DNA of 64,000 bases from Bostrychus sinensis (GCA_020698575.1 CM036244.1:23965034-24029033), one strand, 5' to 3'. Counted from the first letter of the stretch, positions 12,485 to 24,329 are shown. Notes: generated by a model from the letters alone, not told the origin. Numbers and translations are program-made.

Positions 12485-12603
12485 CTTCACCAAGACATTG
12501 ACCTTATCTCGCAATGGTACCGATATTTACCATAATCTCAGACCTGCACTAGAACCAGCGATCTGTTCAGGGGTAAATGCTATTCCAATGAGCCACAAAG
12601 CAT
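12485..12603 (-). repeat. SINE family A copy, tRNA-like head
   Basis: Read on the minus strand: TTTGTGGCTCATTGGAATAG (A-box-like), CATTTACCCCTGAAC, a B-box-like CTGGTTCTAGTGCAGG, then TACCATTGCGAGATAAGGTC and AATGTCTTGG. This is one of the clearest copies in the window and helps define the family order. Confidence 0.6.
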
Positions 12604-12659
12604 GTATGAACTCATAATGGTTATCAATTCACTAAAACTAATTGTTTTACTATGACTGG

Positions 12660-12860
12660 AGTTAGTATATTAGATTCATACTGGGATGGTGCAGAATCCT
12701 TTAAAAAAATTTTTGACCCAGATATTGCTGGGAACCACTCCAAAACTTATTAACTAATTACTTCGTCACTGGTCCATTACTGCTTTCTTTGTACAATTTT
12801 ATCAAAGTTCAACAATTTCTTTTTGAGTTATCTTGCCAACAGACATCCAAACCATCCTCC
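12660..12860 (+). repeat. Interspersed repeat with TTGAGTTATCTTGCCAAC tail
   Basis: The 3' end TTTTTGAGTTATCTTGCCAA followed by CAGACATCC is the characteristic tail of a fish interspersed repeat. Related tails occur at 15110-15260 and 57100-57300. The body is diverged and the 5' limit is approximate. Confidence 0.5.
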
Positions 12861-15100
12861 TTCACGGTCCATGCACCTGTTGGGTATTTGATTTCCGTTT
12901 TGTAATGAGAAATCCCAAAATTAGAAAATGAGCCGTTTCCTGTTTACCAATCAAAACAGAAAAATAAAAAATCTGGAAATGGTTAGTTTACTAATATTGG
13001 ATTACAAAATTGAATTGAATGGCCAGCAGATACACAGGCCCTTTATATAATACTGCATCTTTGGTTTTCATTTAGAAGCAGTACAATGTGCCCATTTATT
13101 CTATACAGTGCAAAACCATTCCGAATTCAATTTTGTGTGCAGAATATCACAAAAATCTAGATGTTTGGCCAGGCTACCATTTTCTGTGGTTTTTATATCT
13201 TGAAAAGTTGCAAGGCTTGAAGTTTCTCCTGGCTGTGTGGCACAATACACCCAGGGCTACTGGCAGTAAATAGAAGGACTAACATTTAGACAGTCATCCT
13301 CTCTTAATTTGGTTCCAGTGGTCACCATCCCAAGTCCCATATGGACCACTCACAAAGCCAAAGCGAACACACTGTCTCACAGGCAGGGACACCGTAAGGC
13401 CATCGCCGGCCAGGAGATCACCCCTGCTGTGGGCTAACTACTGGGCATATTGGAAACTAATACACAGTTGAACGACTGAGCAGATACTGGATAGTTTGTG
13501 TTGGTGGCTTTAGTTATTGGCTACACAGGAATTGGTAAAGGTTAATTCTTAATAAGAAAACAGTATCTAAGCAAATATTTTTGTGAGTCAGTACATTGTT
13601 CTAAATGTACTATAAACACATTTGCATAAATGTTATAAATGCTGTATCTTCAATTAAAAAATGTTTAACCCTATGTGTTGGTGAAGCAATTTAAACTTAC
13701 CAGACACATGCCAACATGCTTATCTATAAACTCATTTTCAGCAGCATCCATTCATTTATTAATGCTTTTAAAAAAAGCACCTGAAATTAAAATAGGAATG
13801 TTTTGCAAATGAACAGGTGTTAGTCTAAAACTTTAAGCCCATAAACCAACTTTACCTTGAAACTCAAAACTCACAGTATATATCATATCATAGTCCCGTG
13901 TATTATTGTGCTGCTCATCTGAAATATGTTGTCAGTTAGCACACATTCTCTGCTCTCTATTGTCCAATTGTAGGTGACGCTGCTGCTTTGGCAAACGCCT
14001 CCATGAGTCAAAACCCAGTAATAGCCAGATGCACCGACAACACATCCTTCAACAAAGAGGGTCTCCACAACAGCCCAACATTAATAATTAATGGACAGAC
14101 AGAGCTCTGGTTCTGAGAAGCCTGCCACCAGAGGAATGTTCCTGCAGCAAATAGGTCTTGAAGGTGCCAGTTATGTCATCGCTCACTACAACACTGAAGT
14201 GAAATCCTGAGCAAGTGTAATAGACTAATAAATTAGAAAATGGAGCCCCTCACCCTCAGTTAAAATTCATAGGAGAGTAGGAGTGTTAAGGCCTGACTAA
14301 CAATTTAAGCGGTGTCACAGAGATCACACAATATGAATGGTAATCCTATTAGCAATCCCACAGACTGTAGGTGTCATAGAAAAAAAAATGTTGTTTGTAT
14401 TGCTGACTAAGCTTATTAAATGTTCTTCTCACCTTTCATTCTTGTCATTTTTAGACTGCAAATTTGCTTGTGTTAGGATAGCTGCTGCGCCCGTCAGTAT
14501 ACTGAAATGTTAATATCACGTCTCGAGGCCGGTCTGGTTGTGTGGCAGCAGCCGATGGTGCACAGTGTGTTCGCTCCCCTCGACCAGCTTTAAGGTTACT
14601 TGATATTGATAATATCGGCTTCCTCCCGCTCCCTGGCTAGCACAGCTGGCTAAAATTAGCAGCCTGTTAAGCGTGGCATCTGAGCTGATCAACTCAGGAG
14701 AGTCACTCATGGGAGTTCCCTTTAGCAAAAAAAAACACAGAGGAATCCCAGCCAATTGATATATTAGCTGTTCTAAGTCACAGCCTTTTTGCAAATACAT
14801 AAGAGTATGAGTTACAGTTTGGGTCATCTACGCTCATATACACTATAGTGAATATGTATCTATGGCTGAGAAATTACTGTAAGATAAGTTTGTATTATTT
14901 TGGACCACTGGGGCTTAATATAGTCCACTTTAAGTTTAACCACAACTACAAACACAGAACACAGACCTTCAGCATGCATCGTAATAATAATTTATTCCTG
15001 AGTTAGTACCTTTATGCCTGCTAGGGTTTGAACTATATCTACATCAAGTTTGGTCACAAACTAAACTGGTTTAACATTTAGAGCCAACAACAAAATCCCA
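12861..15100. other. Intergenic DNA, nothing firmly recognised
   Basis: No supported gene. 13318-13440 has an acceptor-like TTGGTTCCAG and partly open frames, but two or more frames are equally plausible, so it is not called. A minus-strand open frame at 14516-14827 has no recognisable product. Confidence 0.4.
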
Positions 15101-15109
15101 CAAGGTGCA

Positions 15110-15260
15110 GAATCAGAAAATCAAAGAGAATCCCAAATTTCAGTGCCCAGTTGGGGTTCCAGGATCCACACCAAGAATTCATAATTTCTGTCTAGGCCCA
15201 CCAATGACCTTTTTGTGTACTTTTGGAGTTATCTTGCTAACAGAATAACAAACCAAATGC
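15110..15260 (+). repeat. Interspersed repeat with GTTATCTTGCTAACAG tail
   Basis: The 3' end TTTTGGAGTTATCTTGCTAA followed by CAGAATAACAAAC matches the tails of 12660-12860 and 57100-57300. The body is diverged. Confidence 0.45.
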
Positions 15261-15299
15261 TAATGATGGCAATGATAATAGCCTACACAACTCATTACT

Positions 15300-16240
15300 T
15301 AAATATTAGTCAGTTCTGGGACTTTTACACTGCTGCTCTTCTGCAACTGCTTTTACACCATAACTGGCTTACACACGTCACTCAAATCAGTGACTAATAA
15401 TATATAAAAAGAAATCTGAAATTAAACTAAACAACCCTAAAAGAGAAGAGGATATGAAAGTGGCATGTTAAGAATCTATCTCTCACAGGTTTGTAAAGGC
15501 TTTCAGTGTGATCATCATTTCCTTCATGTCTTTGAGAAAATCCACTGAACACACTCAGTGGTACTCAAGTTGTTGTGCATGACTCATAATCACAAGGTCA
15601 GGAGATGCGCAAGTGTAATAGGCTTCAGGCTAGTGCCATGCAAACAGATTCACTCTTAAACAGCAGACGTTACAGTAGAAACATCCTCACACAAAGCATT
15701 TCCATAAATAATTGAAGCTAGCCAGCCATGTCAATAATAAAGGTTGTTTTTTAGAAATGTATAGGTCAAAAACAAATACAATACAATAAAAAAGCGTCCA
15801 CCAGTTAAATTATATTCAATTGCACAGTATAACTCCAACCACTGAGAGTTAGCACAAGCAGAAAACCGTTAGCATACTTACCTAGCTGAAATGCAGGCAG
15901 GACATGGCCTTAAAAAATGAAATAGTCCATTGACAAAGAGAAGGCATCATCTCCTGCCGGGAATATATGATGTGAAATGTATTTTTAAGCAGAAAAAAGT
16001 TAAGCGGTAAATGCTAGCAGGGCTGTATGCTACAACTGCCTGAACCTGATTGGCTGTCATCAAACACACAGCTGTGCAGCTAATCAGACATATTGGAAAC
16101 AGCTGAGGCTCTTCAGTCAATACACCCCAAGACTACACAGGGCGTATCTACTGTATCTACATCTGTAGATAATACATAGAAAGATTTTGAACCCAAAATA
16201 AATAACAAGACAAGACAAACAACTAGGCAATTTGTTGAGG
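15300..16240. other. Intergenic DNA, nothing recognised
   Basis: No exon, RNA gene or named repeat recognised in this AT-rich stretch. Confidence 0.45.
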
Positions 16241-16249
16241 GTTGTACAT

Positions 16250-16260
16250 TTTATTTTATT
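16250..16260 (-). promoter_or_regulatory. Candidate poly(A) signals (two overlapping AATAAA)
   Basis: Two minus-strand AATAAA hexamers overlap here, about 90 nt downstream of the stop of the weak candidate exon 16343-16587. Such hexamers are common in AT-rich DNA, so alone they mean little. Confidence 0.2.
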
Positions 16261-16342
16261 ATTCCACTTACCAAGCACTTTCTGACAAAACAAATGTTAA
16301 ATTAAACGGTACTGTACACACTACAAAACCATACATTTGCCT

Positions 16343-16587
16343 TTACGTGATGCACAACTGAAAGTGTTTCTTCTTTTTGTGAACTCTTAACAATAGCAAT
16401 AGAACATTTCTTGTGCTTTTTCTATTATCTAGTTTGTCCTCAGCTTCAGACACTTCAAGGTCTCCCTTAAAAGTCCTCTGTCTGCTCCTATAGATTTCTG
16501 GCTCAGTAGCTCTTTTAAAGAAGAACTGAATCCCATCAATTTCCCTCTTCATATAACAGTGCAGGGAAGAACTTGCATAAAATTCAC
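16343..16587 (-). CDS. Candidate terminal exon, product unknown
   Basis: Read on the minus strand, a TATTTCTCTCACACAG acceptor ends at 16588. It is followed by a frame open for two bases plus 80 codons to a TAA at 16343-16345. The predicted peptide begins EFYASSSLHCYMKREIDG and is lysine- and arginine-rich at its end (RVHKKKKHFQLCIT). Two overlapping AATAAA signals sit at 16250-16260, about 90 nt beyond the stop, as expected for a compact last exon. I do not recognise the peptide, codon use is AT-rich like the background, no upstream exon is visible, and open frames of this length arise by chance in 64 kb. Treat as a weak candidate; a repeat-derived or chance frame is more likely. Confidence 0.17.
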
Positions 16588-17064
16588 CTGTGTGAGAGAA
16601 ATATCCACAATTTTTTGTATGTCATTTTACAAGTACAATGGTTCTATCACAACTGCTGAATTAAGGCTAGTCTGAATTAAAGCTAGTCTGCTATTGAGCA
16701 TGAAAGTTTGCACATTTTTTCTGTCTGTTGACTAATTAGCTTGCTATATAGCTTATTTGCTAACCATTATTGATCCATTTAGTGACATTGGCATTACTTT
16801 TATCAAAAGCAACATTATTTTGGCATGGAGCTGGACTAGCACTAGTATTTTTTCTTTGAACTTTTTTAGCTGTTATTTATTGACAACACTAGCAACATGT
16901 TACATTTCCATACTGTGAAAAAGGCAATACATTTTAGTAGTTTGTGATAATTGTTTACAAAATGATGCAATAATTTAACTATGTAAAATATGTCTATCTA
17001 TATATTAAGTTCCACTTTTTGAATTGAACTGCTGAAATAATTTCATTTTTCACTTATTCATTGA

Positions 17065-17484
17065 CAGTGGTGTAACTTAGTAATGTGGGACCCCAGTGCA
17101 GGATTTCAGAATGGGCCCTAAAGTTATGAAGCACATTCAGTACTACAGGTTCATGCTTTAGGCTTCTTTAAATTATAAAATATCACAGTTTTACTGGAGA
17201 TTGATGCAAAAAACAGGCACTTATTAATATTTGATTTTTAGATTTTGTGAAATTTGGTAGTACAATTTGTATAGTTTCCTTTTTTTTTAAATTATCAGGC
17301 TTTAAAGTTGAATTTATGTCAAATAACGCTTTTCTGTAACAGACTTATGTGGTGCTCCTTGTTATTATGACAATTTTAAACACAGGCTTGAGCACAGATG
17401 AACAAGGGCCCACTCTAATGGCCCCTAAACCTCCTGGACCCCAGTGCAGTTGCACTGGCTGCACTGCCTGATGTTACGCCCCTG
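17065..17484. mobile_element. hAT-type MITE with exact 8-bp target duplication
   Basis: A 420-bp non-autonomous element. The left end is CAGTGGTGTAAC and the right end, reverse complemented, is CAGGGGCGTAAC (10 of 12 match). The 8-bp sequence TTCATTGA lies on both sides (17057-17064 and 17485-17492), the target duplication length typical of hAT transposons. Just inside the termini, a GGGACCCCAGTGCAG-like block occurs in direct rather than inverted orientation (near 17087-17101 and 17437-17450). No transposase fragment is inside. The intact target duplication supports a genuine insertion. Confidence 0.85.
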
Positions 17485-17699
17485 TTCATTGATATGTGCA
17501 TGTATTTTATAGCCAGCCAAAGTCTAAAGCCTATCTCATTGCCTGGATCCAGACTGTCTGCTATTACCAACACCTTTCCATTAGAAGAGGTAGAAACTTT
17601 TTCTGTCTCCTTCTCACCGACTTTCTACCTGTCAGACTGGTTCAGAGACAATGCCTCACCCAGACTTCACCTAAAAGTGTTTTGACTCCTTCTATGGCC

Positions 17700-18595
17700 A
17701 GGACAGTCCACTCGGATCACACGGAAAAGGTGAGAGAAGGGAACGGGCATCTCTCCACCCAGCTGTGCAACAAACAAGCTCACTATGGCAGCTTTTTGTC
17801 TATTACCCTGTCAGGAATGATAAAGTCTTGTCAAAACACGTCTCGGCCAGCGCGTTGATGTGTGTGCAGTAGGTCAGGGTCCACATGCGGAGAGGCTGTA
17901 CGTGAGGTGCGCCTAAGGTCTCTGAAGGTCTACAGGAGTGACCTATGAGAGCGGCTGTGGTCCGTATTAGCGTAGCACTTGGCCTCATTTTCAATTCCTC
18001 AGTGGCACTGTCTCTTTCACTTCTGCCTCATCGCTGAAGGATGGACAGGGCCAAGAGGTTATGCTAAATATTGCTCTTCTGTAAAGCCAAGTATATGAAC
18101 CATTCAGACCAAGTGATGCAAAAAGCTGTTCCATGACCCTACAGAGGTGTGTGGTCACTGTGATGTAGTTAAAAAAAGTTTTTTTGTAGTATTTCTGAGT
18201 AGTTTTGAAATCAGAATCAGAATCAACCTGCAGCAACATAGCTACCTTTCATGCTTTAACCCCTAAGGACCCATGGTGACACAGGTGTTACATGCCCATC
18301 ACATGGCCTCATACCATCATGAACATCCTGATGCATCATGGTACAGGTCATGTGACTTTGTGTTCTCACACCAACATTTCCAAAATAGCCGCAGGTTAGC
18401 ACATGTGCCAGAATCAGCTGTTTTTAAAAAGTTTGTTTCTTCTTGCTATAGATCAAATTGAACCATTTCAGTGTTCTGATGCTTACATAACATGTCATTT
18501 ATTACATCTAAACTGCTGTCAACATATTTTTTTTAACAAATTCATATAAAACTAATCAGATAAAAATTACTGTGTATATTTGTCACATCGGGCTG
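17700..18595. other. Intergenic DNA between two MITEs, nothing recognised
   Basis: No repeat or exon recognised. 17690-18060 is more G+C-rich than its neighbours and could be a conserved non-coding element, but this cannot be decided from the sequence alone. Confidence 0.35.
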
Positions 18596-18599
18596 TTAA

Positions 18600-19135
18600 G
18601 TACTAGGTGGCCCAGAGAGCTCAACGAATTACAAAAGCTGAAACACACTTTACAAAAAGAAACTGCTGCACGGCATTACAACATTTACCTGCACCGGAAA
18701 TACCCACACGACAATAGGCTCGTTCGAGATGAACTGCGCCTCGCCTGGATTGTGAACAAGAGTGCATGGCCACAACAGGAGGGGGGGAAATACGCCTGTA
18801 CTGAAGTCGGACAGTTTGTGGCTCAGATCACGCCCGAAATCCACTTCTCGCGTGTGTTGGATATGATTTTGAAAATGAATGCATTAAACTGTAATAACTT
18901 TTCTGTCCCGTGCTTGACCACAGTCTGTGTGTTAATGAGGCGCTCCTCAGGAGCACACAACATGAGGCACATTCAGCTGTGATTCTTAGCTTTTATGTCT
19001 AAGTTTACACATTATAAAAGTTAAACAGCCTTCTATAACAGCACATATTATGCACAATCTCTTTAATAATATTCTACTTCACACTGAGCAGCGGGGCAAA
19101 AAGTTTATCCAGGTCAAAACTGGGACTTTAGTCTG

Positions 19136-19171
<36 letters not shown>

Positions 19172-19674
19172 CGGTGGAGGAGGAGAGGAGGGCAGTGAAG
19201 TGCCGTGCGTTACATTTCTGATCAGCACTAAACTCAGATCCAATCACCTGTCCGTTTCCCGCTGACAGGTGGGTGTTTTCCCATCATGCACTGAGCCAAG
19301 CAGCCTCCACAGCTGCTCCTGATGAACTGTGGCGGCTCAGGCGGCTGGTCTCATTTGGATCTCACGAGCTTTTGGTGACCGTCGCACTCGTGACATCAGA
19401 GCAAGTCGGGAACAAGTCAGACACAAATCTAACCGGCGTGCACTGCGCACAGGTCGAAACTGCGCAGGTCTAGCTCATCTTGAACGAGCTTAATGTTGTG
19501 TGGGCAATGTTGTTGTAATGTCGTGTGGGTATTTCCGGTACAGGTAAATGTTGTTGTAATGTCGTGTGGGTATTTCCGGTACAGGTAAATGTTGTTGTAA
19601 TGCCATGCGGCAGTTTCCTTTTGTAAAGTGTGTTTCAGCTTTTGTAATTCGTTGAGATCTCTGGGCCACCGTAG
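18600..19674. mobile_element. TTAA-flanked MITE with about 115-bp terminal inverted repeats
   Basis: A 1,075-bp element bounded by TTAA at 18596-18599 and 19675-19678. The left arm (18600-18714) and the reverse complement of the right arm agree closely over about 115 bp, including GGTGGCCCAGAGA, CTCAACGAATTACAAAAGCT, GAAACACACTTTACAAAA and GGAAATACCCACACGACA. TTAA duplication is the mark of piggyBac and Kolobok transposons; the termini do not start with the CCC of typical piggyBac, so a Kolobok-like origin is possible. The interior has no transposase and holds a 28-bp poly-A and a GGAGGA-rich patch. The right arm contains two exact copies of a 41-bp unit (19506-19587) beyond its part shared with the left arm. 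A 136-codon frame at 18572-18982 is a by-product of the left arm. Confidence 0.88.
19506..19587. repeat. Two exact 41-bp tandem units in the MITE right arm
   Basis: Units 19506-19546 and 19547-19587 are identical; each contains TTGTTGTAATGTCGTGTGGG and TATTTCCGGTACAGG. A third, partial and altered copy follows and is the part that pairs with the left arm. The perfect identity suggests a recent tandem expansion limited to one end of the element. Confidence 0.85.
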
Positions 19675-19699
19675 TTAACCTTAAAATTGTCACAGAAAA

Positions 19700-21310
19700 T
19701 CAGATGTCATATACCATATATCACATTAAAGTTTGCTTGAGCTGCTATGATTATGAAATGCTCAATTAATCGAGCTGATTCAATGACATTTAGTTATTTT
19801 TATTTTTTATTATTGTTAAATTTAAAGCATTCAAACACAGGTAAACAAATCAAACATGTTATAGCCTAATCATTAAATTATTTAGTCCATCAGTAATTAT
19901 TATACACAAACAAGATTTGCAATCTCTTAAGAGAGTCACATTTGGCCTAAAGGTGGAACTGTCACACATGGAGATAAAACTGGTGCTGAGCATACTTTAG
20001 TTTTGCTCTTACACTCCTCTGAGATATTCATTTGGGCAAATCTGTTCTAGGGAGAGCAGGGTTGGTAGTGCCACTGCAGTACGTTGACCCATCCCATCAA
20101 TCTTGGAAGTTTTTTTGTTTTCATGTGACTTAAATTTAAAAATACATCCTTTCAACATGTTCAAGAATACTGGGTAATTTTTTTGATAAAAACCCATTTT
20201 CCCTCCGCAACGTAAAATGATTGATTATTAATTATTAAGCTGAACTGAAATTTACACCGAGAATACATATTTTATTCCAATCTTTCAAGGGACAGTTAAA
20301 ACACTAAAAATTAAGATTTGTATGACTTTCAGTTGAAAGGTCAGTTTTAATTTTGGTGGCTCACCTAACCCTGTGACCTGGTGGGCAAGTTGAGTCACAA
20401 GACCACGTTTTTTGAAAGCCAATTTTTGTAAAGCCATATGCCACAGAATGTTTTTACTAATTTAAACTGTTAGAAAACATCTTTAAAAATGTATGTAGAT
20501 GCTTTAATTGTTTTTCTAATTTATTTTGCTATAACACAAAGCCCACCTATGCAAAAAGTAGCTCAACTTCCCCTCCTCCCCCCATGTCTGTTTACTTCAA
20601 CTGCAGCAAGAAACTCTTTAATTTGAGGCAGTCTTATTTTATTTTTTTAATTTATTAGCACATTTTGGTGCTGTAAAACTATTCTGAGCAAAGGACTCTA
20701 TTGTTAGACTCAAGAGTTAAAGTTAAGACTTGGTGGAAATGCAAATAAAAAGAAAATTCTGTGTTACGAAAGAAAAAGGACCATCTGGCTGTTTTTATTT
20801 CAACTTACTTAAAAAGTTACTATTAATGACACCACCATTGTGACACCTACTAAATGTGAAATGATTTATTTTTATGACAGTAGGGGGCAATATTTTGTGA
20901 GGGAAAAAAATCAAATGGAAAATGCCCATTATAAATGTTTGGGTGCATAATGGCCAGTGTGACATACAGTATCTGTAACCTCTCAGATCTCTGACAGTAA
21001 AGGTTATTTAAAAAAAAAAAATCAGAACTGTATTATTTGGGGTCTATTTAGTGTGTATTATGTCCCCCATCATTTTCCCTGAAGGAAAAGGGGGGTCGGG
21101 GTTCTTATGGGTTAATGTTGATAAAAAAATGTTATTATACCAATTTGCAACGTGAAAGTAAAATGTCAGCATTGTTAATAGTAAATCCTAGAAGTTCTCA
21201 TATTTTTACAGATCATTCCTGTTATACTAATATAATATATATATATTAGTTGGCAGTTTTCCTCAAATACAATCCTTTGATGTAAGTACTTTTGACCTAT
21301 TGGACAGATA
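19700..21310. other. AT-rich intergenic DNA, nothing recognised
   Basis: No gene or named repeat recognised. Several poly-T and poly-A runs, and a short TATATA run near 21233. Confidence 0.45.
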
Positions 21311-21319
21311 TCTTCTATC

Positions 21320-21480
21320 CTTTTGGCTTTTTCCTGCTGGGGTCGCCACAGAAAATCCTTTGCCTCCTAGCGTGCAGTAATTTTGATAATGATTTGAAAT
21401 AGGTTTTGTGTTGGATGTCCTTTCTGGTGCAACCCACTTCATTTATCTGGGCTGGGAAATGGCACAAACAGTACACTGGA
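21320..21480 (+). repeat. Teleost GGGGTCGCCACAG repeat, copy 1
   Basis: Carries TGGGGTCGCCACAG, TTTGCCTCC, a GGTTTTGTGTTGGATGTCC block, GCAACCCACTTCATTTATCT and GGGCTGG, in the fixed order of a very common fish interspersed repeat that I take to be a LINE 3' end. Other copies in this window: 41010-41170, 43990-44165 and, inverted, 53695-53870. Confidence 0.7.
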
Positions 21481-21544
21481 ATAATTCAGGATTACAAATT
21501 AGTTAAGCAAAAAACATAAATATATGTAAGTATTATTTTTATTA

Positions 21545-21710
21545 TATTAGGACAGAGTGGAGGGATTCTGTCTCTCAGCTGACCTGGGAACGCCTTAGGA
21601 TTCCCCTGGTAAAACTGGAGGTGTCTGGGGAGAGGAATGTATGGGTATCTCTGCTGCTGTCCCTGCGACCTGGCCCCGGATAAGTGAAAGAAAATGAATG
21701 GATGGTAAGT
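21545..21710 (+). repeat. Teleost interspersed repeat tail (CTGGCCCCGGATAAG type)
   Basis: Contains ACAGAGTGGAGGGATT, GACCTGGGAACGCCTTAGGA, GGTGTCTGGGGAGAGG and CTGCGACCTGGCCCCGGATA, then GAAAATGAATGGATGG. This is a common fish LINE-type 3' tail ending in a short ATGGATGG run. Confidence 0.65.
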
Positions 21711-21719
21711 ATTATCAAT

Positions 21720-23320
21720 GAATCCATTTACTCTTACTTATGTGTACATGTTTTATATTGTTCCTTGAGTAAAAGTAATATTCATGCGCGTGCATAAGTA
21801 AATGTAAAAAATAAGAAAAATAAATAAATATGAAAAGTTACTTTCTATCACACAAACACCCATTGCAAAGTAAAATTATTTAAATTGATTTAACTGTAAT
21901 TGTTTTCTGCATGAAGATACAAAAGAACAAATCATTATCCTAGAACAGAAAATATAAATTTAAAATCAGCTTTGATTTGTGTTGGTGACCCCTGAAGGGA
22001 ATAATCAAAAGCAGGAAAATTAACTTTAAAAATAATTTAAAAATGACTAAAACAAAGGACTTTTAATTTCTTTTATTTAGTTTTTTTTTTTTAGTTTTTT
22101 TTTTACTTTGCACCACTTTTGTAGCATTGCTCATATTGCATTCTCCAGAGATGCCGGGGCCTGCGTGGTCATGTGTAAATGAGCACTCAAGCCTTTAAGC
22201 CTGCTGCAGGGCTTTAATGATTGTACAGTGTAATTGAATGTGTTGACAGCTTACACAATTAGCCTACAGTCAAATTTACATCCCGATCGTCTTACTGTAT
22301 CGCAAGCGTTGCACTGACCTTCAACCTGAATACAATAAAGATGAAGAATTCTCACCAGCCTCTCTCATTGTGTAGACCTCTGCAGAGAAGCACTAGCTAA
22401 TGGCAATGTTTATGCAGTGGTAGACAATGCCGGATCTCCACTGCACTTCCTAATGACTGGACCTAATTCAGATCCTTATGTGGTCGTGTGGCGCTGAGAT
22501 GAATTCATTTAGCAAGCTGAAAAAAAACAACAACAAAAAAAAAAAAACGTGATCTTTAACACCTGCGTGGTCCAATTAACGCTGATGAGCCACGTTTTTA
22601 TACAAAATGTCATTTTGGGTCTGTGTGTGCTGAGATAATGTGCGAGAAAAAGCAAGATTATTGACAGTAAAATCTTTATTTAACAAAGCTATGGAGCAGT
22701 AGAATTGGAGTGCATAATGCTTACTGGCAGCTATGACGGAGGACGATGGGCTTAATGAATGAAGATTAGCAGGCTTATACAAGAGACATTGTTGCTGTTA
22801 TCGTCTTGCACAGAGGGTAATACCTCCAGTGTAGTTTGGACCTGTTCATCTGCCTTGTGATGCCCATAACACATGCTTGATCACTTAGATACACCTGGAT
22901 GATGGTTGGTGCACTCACAGCCTGTGTTTTAAAGCCAACTGCCGAACTACTGGAGCTTCCTTCATTTCACATAATGCACTTCTCATTATGATCTTAAGGG
23001 GATTTGGGGAGTGGTCTAAGATTAATGGCTGAGACATGAGATTAGTCCAGTGTGTTTATGTGAATTTTTCAGCTTTTAATTAGTTTCCTTGGGTGAAGAG
23101 AGGCCACATTCATTGTACCATTGTTGTTAGGAAGCAACACACTTATTATTAGGTGCCACGTCTTATATAATGAAGAATACATAATGAACAATAGATAATT
23201 GATCGGCAAATAAGGAACAACACTGGTGTGGGGGGGTTGTGTAACAGTGGTCAGTGTGACAATTGCTTGGCTTCATTTATTTGTGCAATTTTATGTTATT
23301 TTTATCTTTAAAATGGGAAA
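21720..23320. other. Intergenic DNA, nothing firmly recognised
   Basis: No supported gene. 22130-22500 is relatively G+C-rich, repeat-free and has a homeodomain-type TTAATGATT site, so it is a possible conserved element; no proof is available here. Confidence 0.35.
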
Positions 23321-23329
23321 GGGGAGGGG

Positions 23330-23625
23330 GGTAGGGCTCTTGCGTCCCAGCTAGATTGTGGGTTTGATCCTTGGACTCCATACAAAAAACTCTTTGTGTG
23401 GAGTCTGCATGCCGTTTTAGGGTGGGTTCTCTCCGGGTACTTCGGAGTGAGTGAATGTGAGAGTGAATGGTTGTGAGAGTGAATGGTTGTCTGTCTATGC
23501 ATGTCTCTGTGTCAGCCCTGCTACAAGCTGGCCCCTGCCCAGGGTGTACCCTGCCTAAGGCCCAATATTATTGGGATAGACTCCAGTAACTGCAAACCCT
23601 AACAGAAATAAGTGAAAGAAGATGA
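23330..23625 (+). repeat. tRNA-derived SINE/L2-like repeat, near-complete
   Basis: Head: GGGTAGGGCTCTTGCG and GTGGGTTTGATCCTTGG (B-box-like). Body: GTGTGGAGTCTGCATG and GGTGGGTTCTCTCCGGGTAC. Tail: GAGTGAATGGTTGTCTGTCT, GTGTCAGCCCTGCTACAAGC, AGGGTGTACCCTGCC and GGGATAGACTCCAGTAACTG. This is the longest copy of this family here. A 17-bp duplication of GAGAGTGAATGGTTGT lies inside the tail. Confidence 0.8.
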
Positions 23626-24224
23626 CTATATGAAAGATCTTTATGACATCCAAACAACATGGTAAACTGTAATTAGCAATTGCTGACTAACTGAACATTT
23701 TAGACGTTGGATTGTGTAAACTGTACTTAAAAAGTGCCTACCTTAATATAATATTACTCAAGGACTTTTTGCAGTTGTTCAGCAAAATCCAACTTCTGCA
23801 AGTACTATCATTATAATTACTACTGCTGCTGCTACCACTTAACAACAACAACTAATAATACTACTTCAACTGGGATTGAACCCTTGAGCTTCTGGGTGGT
23901 CCCCACAGTCCTACTGAGGTTAAAATATATTTATTAATTTAGATACTTAGAAAATTACTTAGAAAAACAGACTCTGCCACATAGCAAGAGAAGATAAAAT
24001 ATCCCACATTATTTTAACAACCATTGATGTAACAACACTTCTTAACTGCTCATGGTAAATTCCCACTCAAAATATGAGAAAGATCTGTTGTGAATTGTAA
24101 ATACTATCCTCATACATGACACAAATGTTTTTTCTGCTACTTGAAGGTTGCAAAGGCTGCAGCTAAATCTGGATCAATTTAGAGTTCCTAATTAACCTCT
24201 GTCCCAAATGCATGAATTTGAATT

Positions 24225-24320
24225 ATGGGTGAAAGCCAGAATATCCAGATATCCAGGGCCTTTGTTGGCCTGGGGGTTCAAACTAAACCTTACTGTGAGG
24301 TGACAGTGCTAACCACTCAA
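24225..24320 (-). repeat. SINE head fragment of the same family, inverted
   Basis: Read on the minus strand it gives AGCACCATTGTGCTTGAGTG, then GTTAGCACTGTCACCTCACA and a B-box-like GTTTGAACCCCCAGGC ending near GGCCCTGG. It is the tRNA-like head without the tail. Confidence 0.65.
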
Positions 24321-24329
24321 GCACAATGG

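Noticed and set aside
13318..13440. Possible exon after the acceptor-like TTGGTTCCAG
   Set aside because: More than one frame is partly open, no frame gives a recognisable peptide, and there is no downstream poly(A) or donor signal of note.
18572..18982. 136-codon plus-strand frame
   Set aside because: Spans the left arm of the TTAA MITE; the matching right arm gives a similar minus-strand frame (19490-19693), showing it is repeat-derived.
19506..19587. Short exact repeats as a CRISPR-like array
   Set aside because: Directly adjoining 41-bp units without spacers, in a vertebrate MITE arm; simple tandem duplication.
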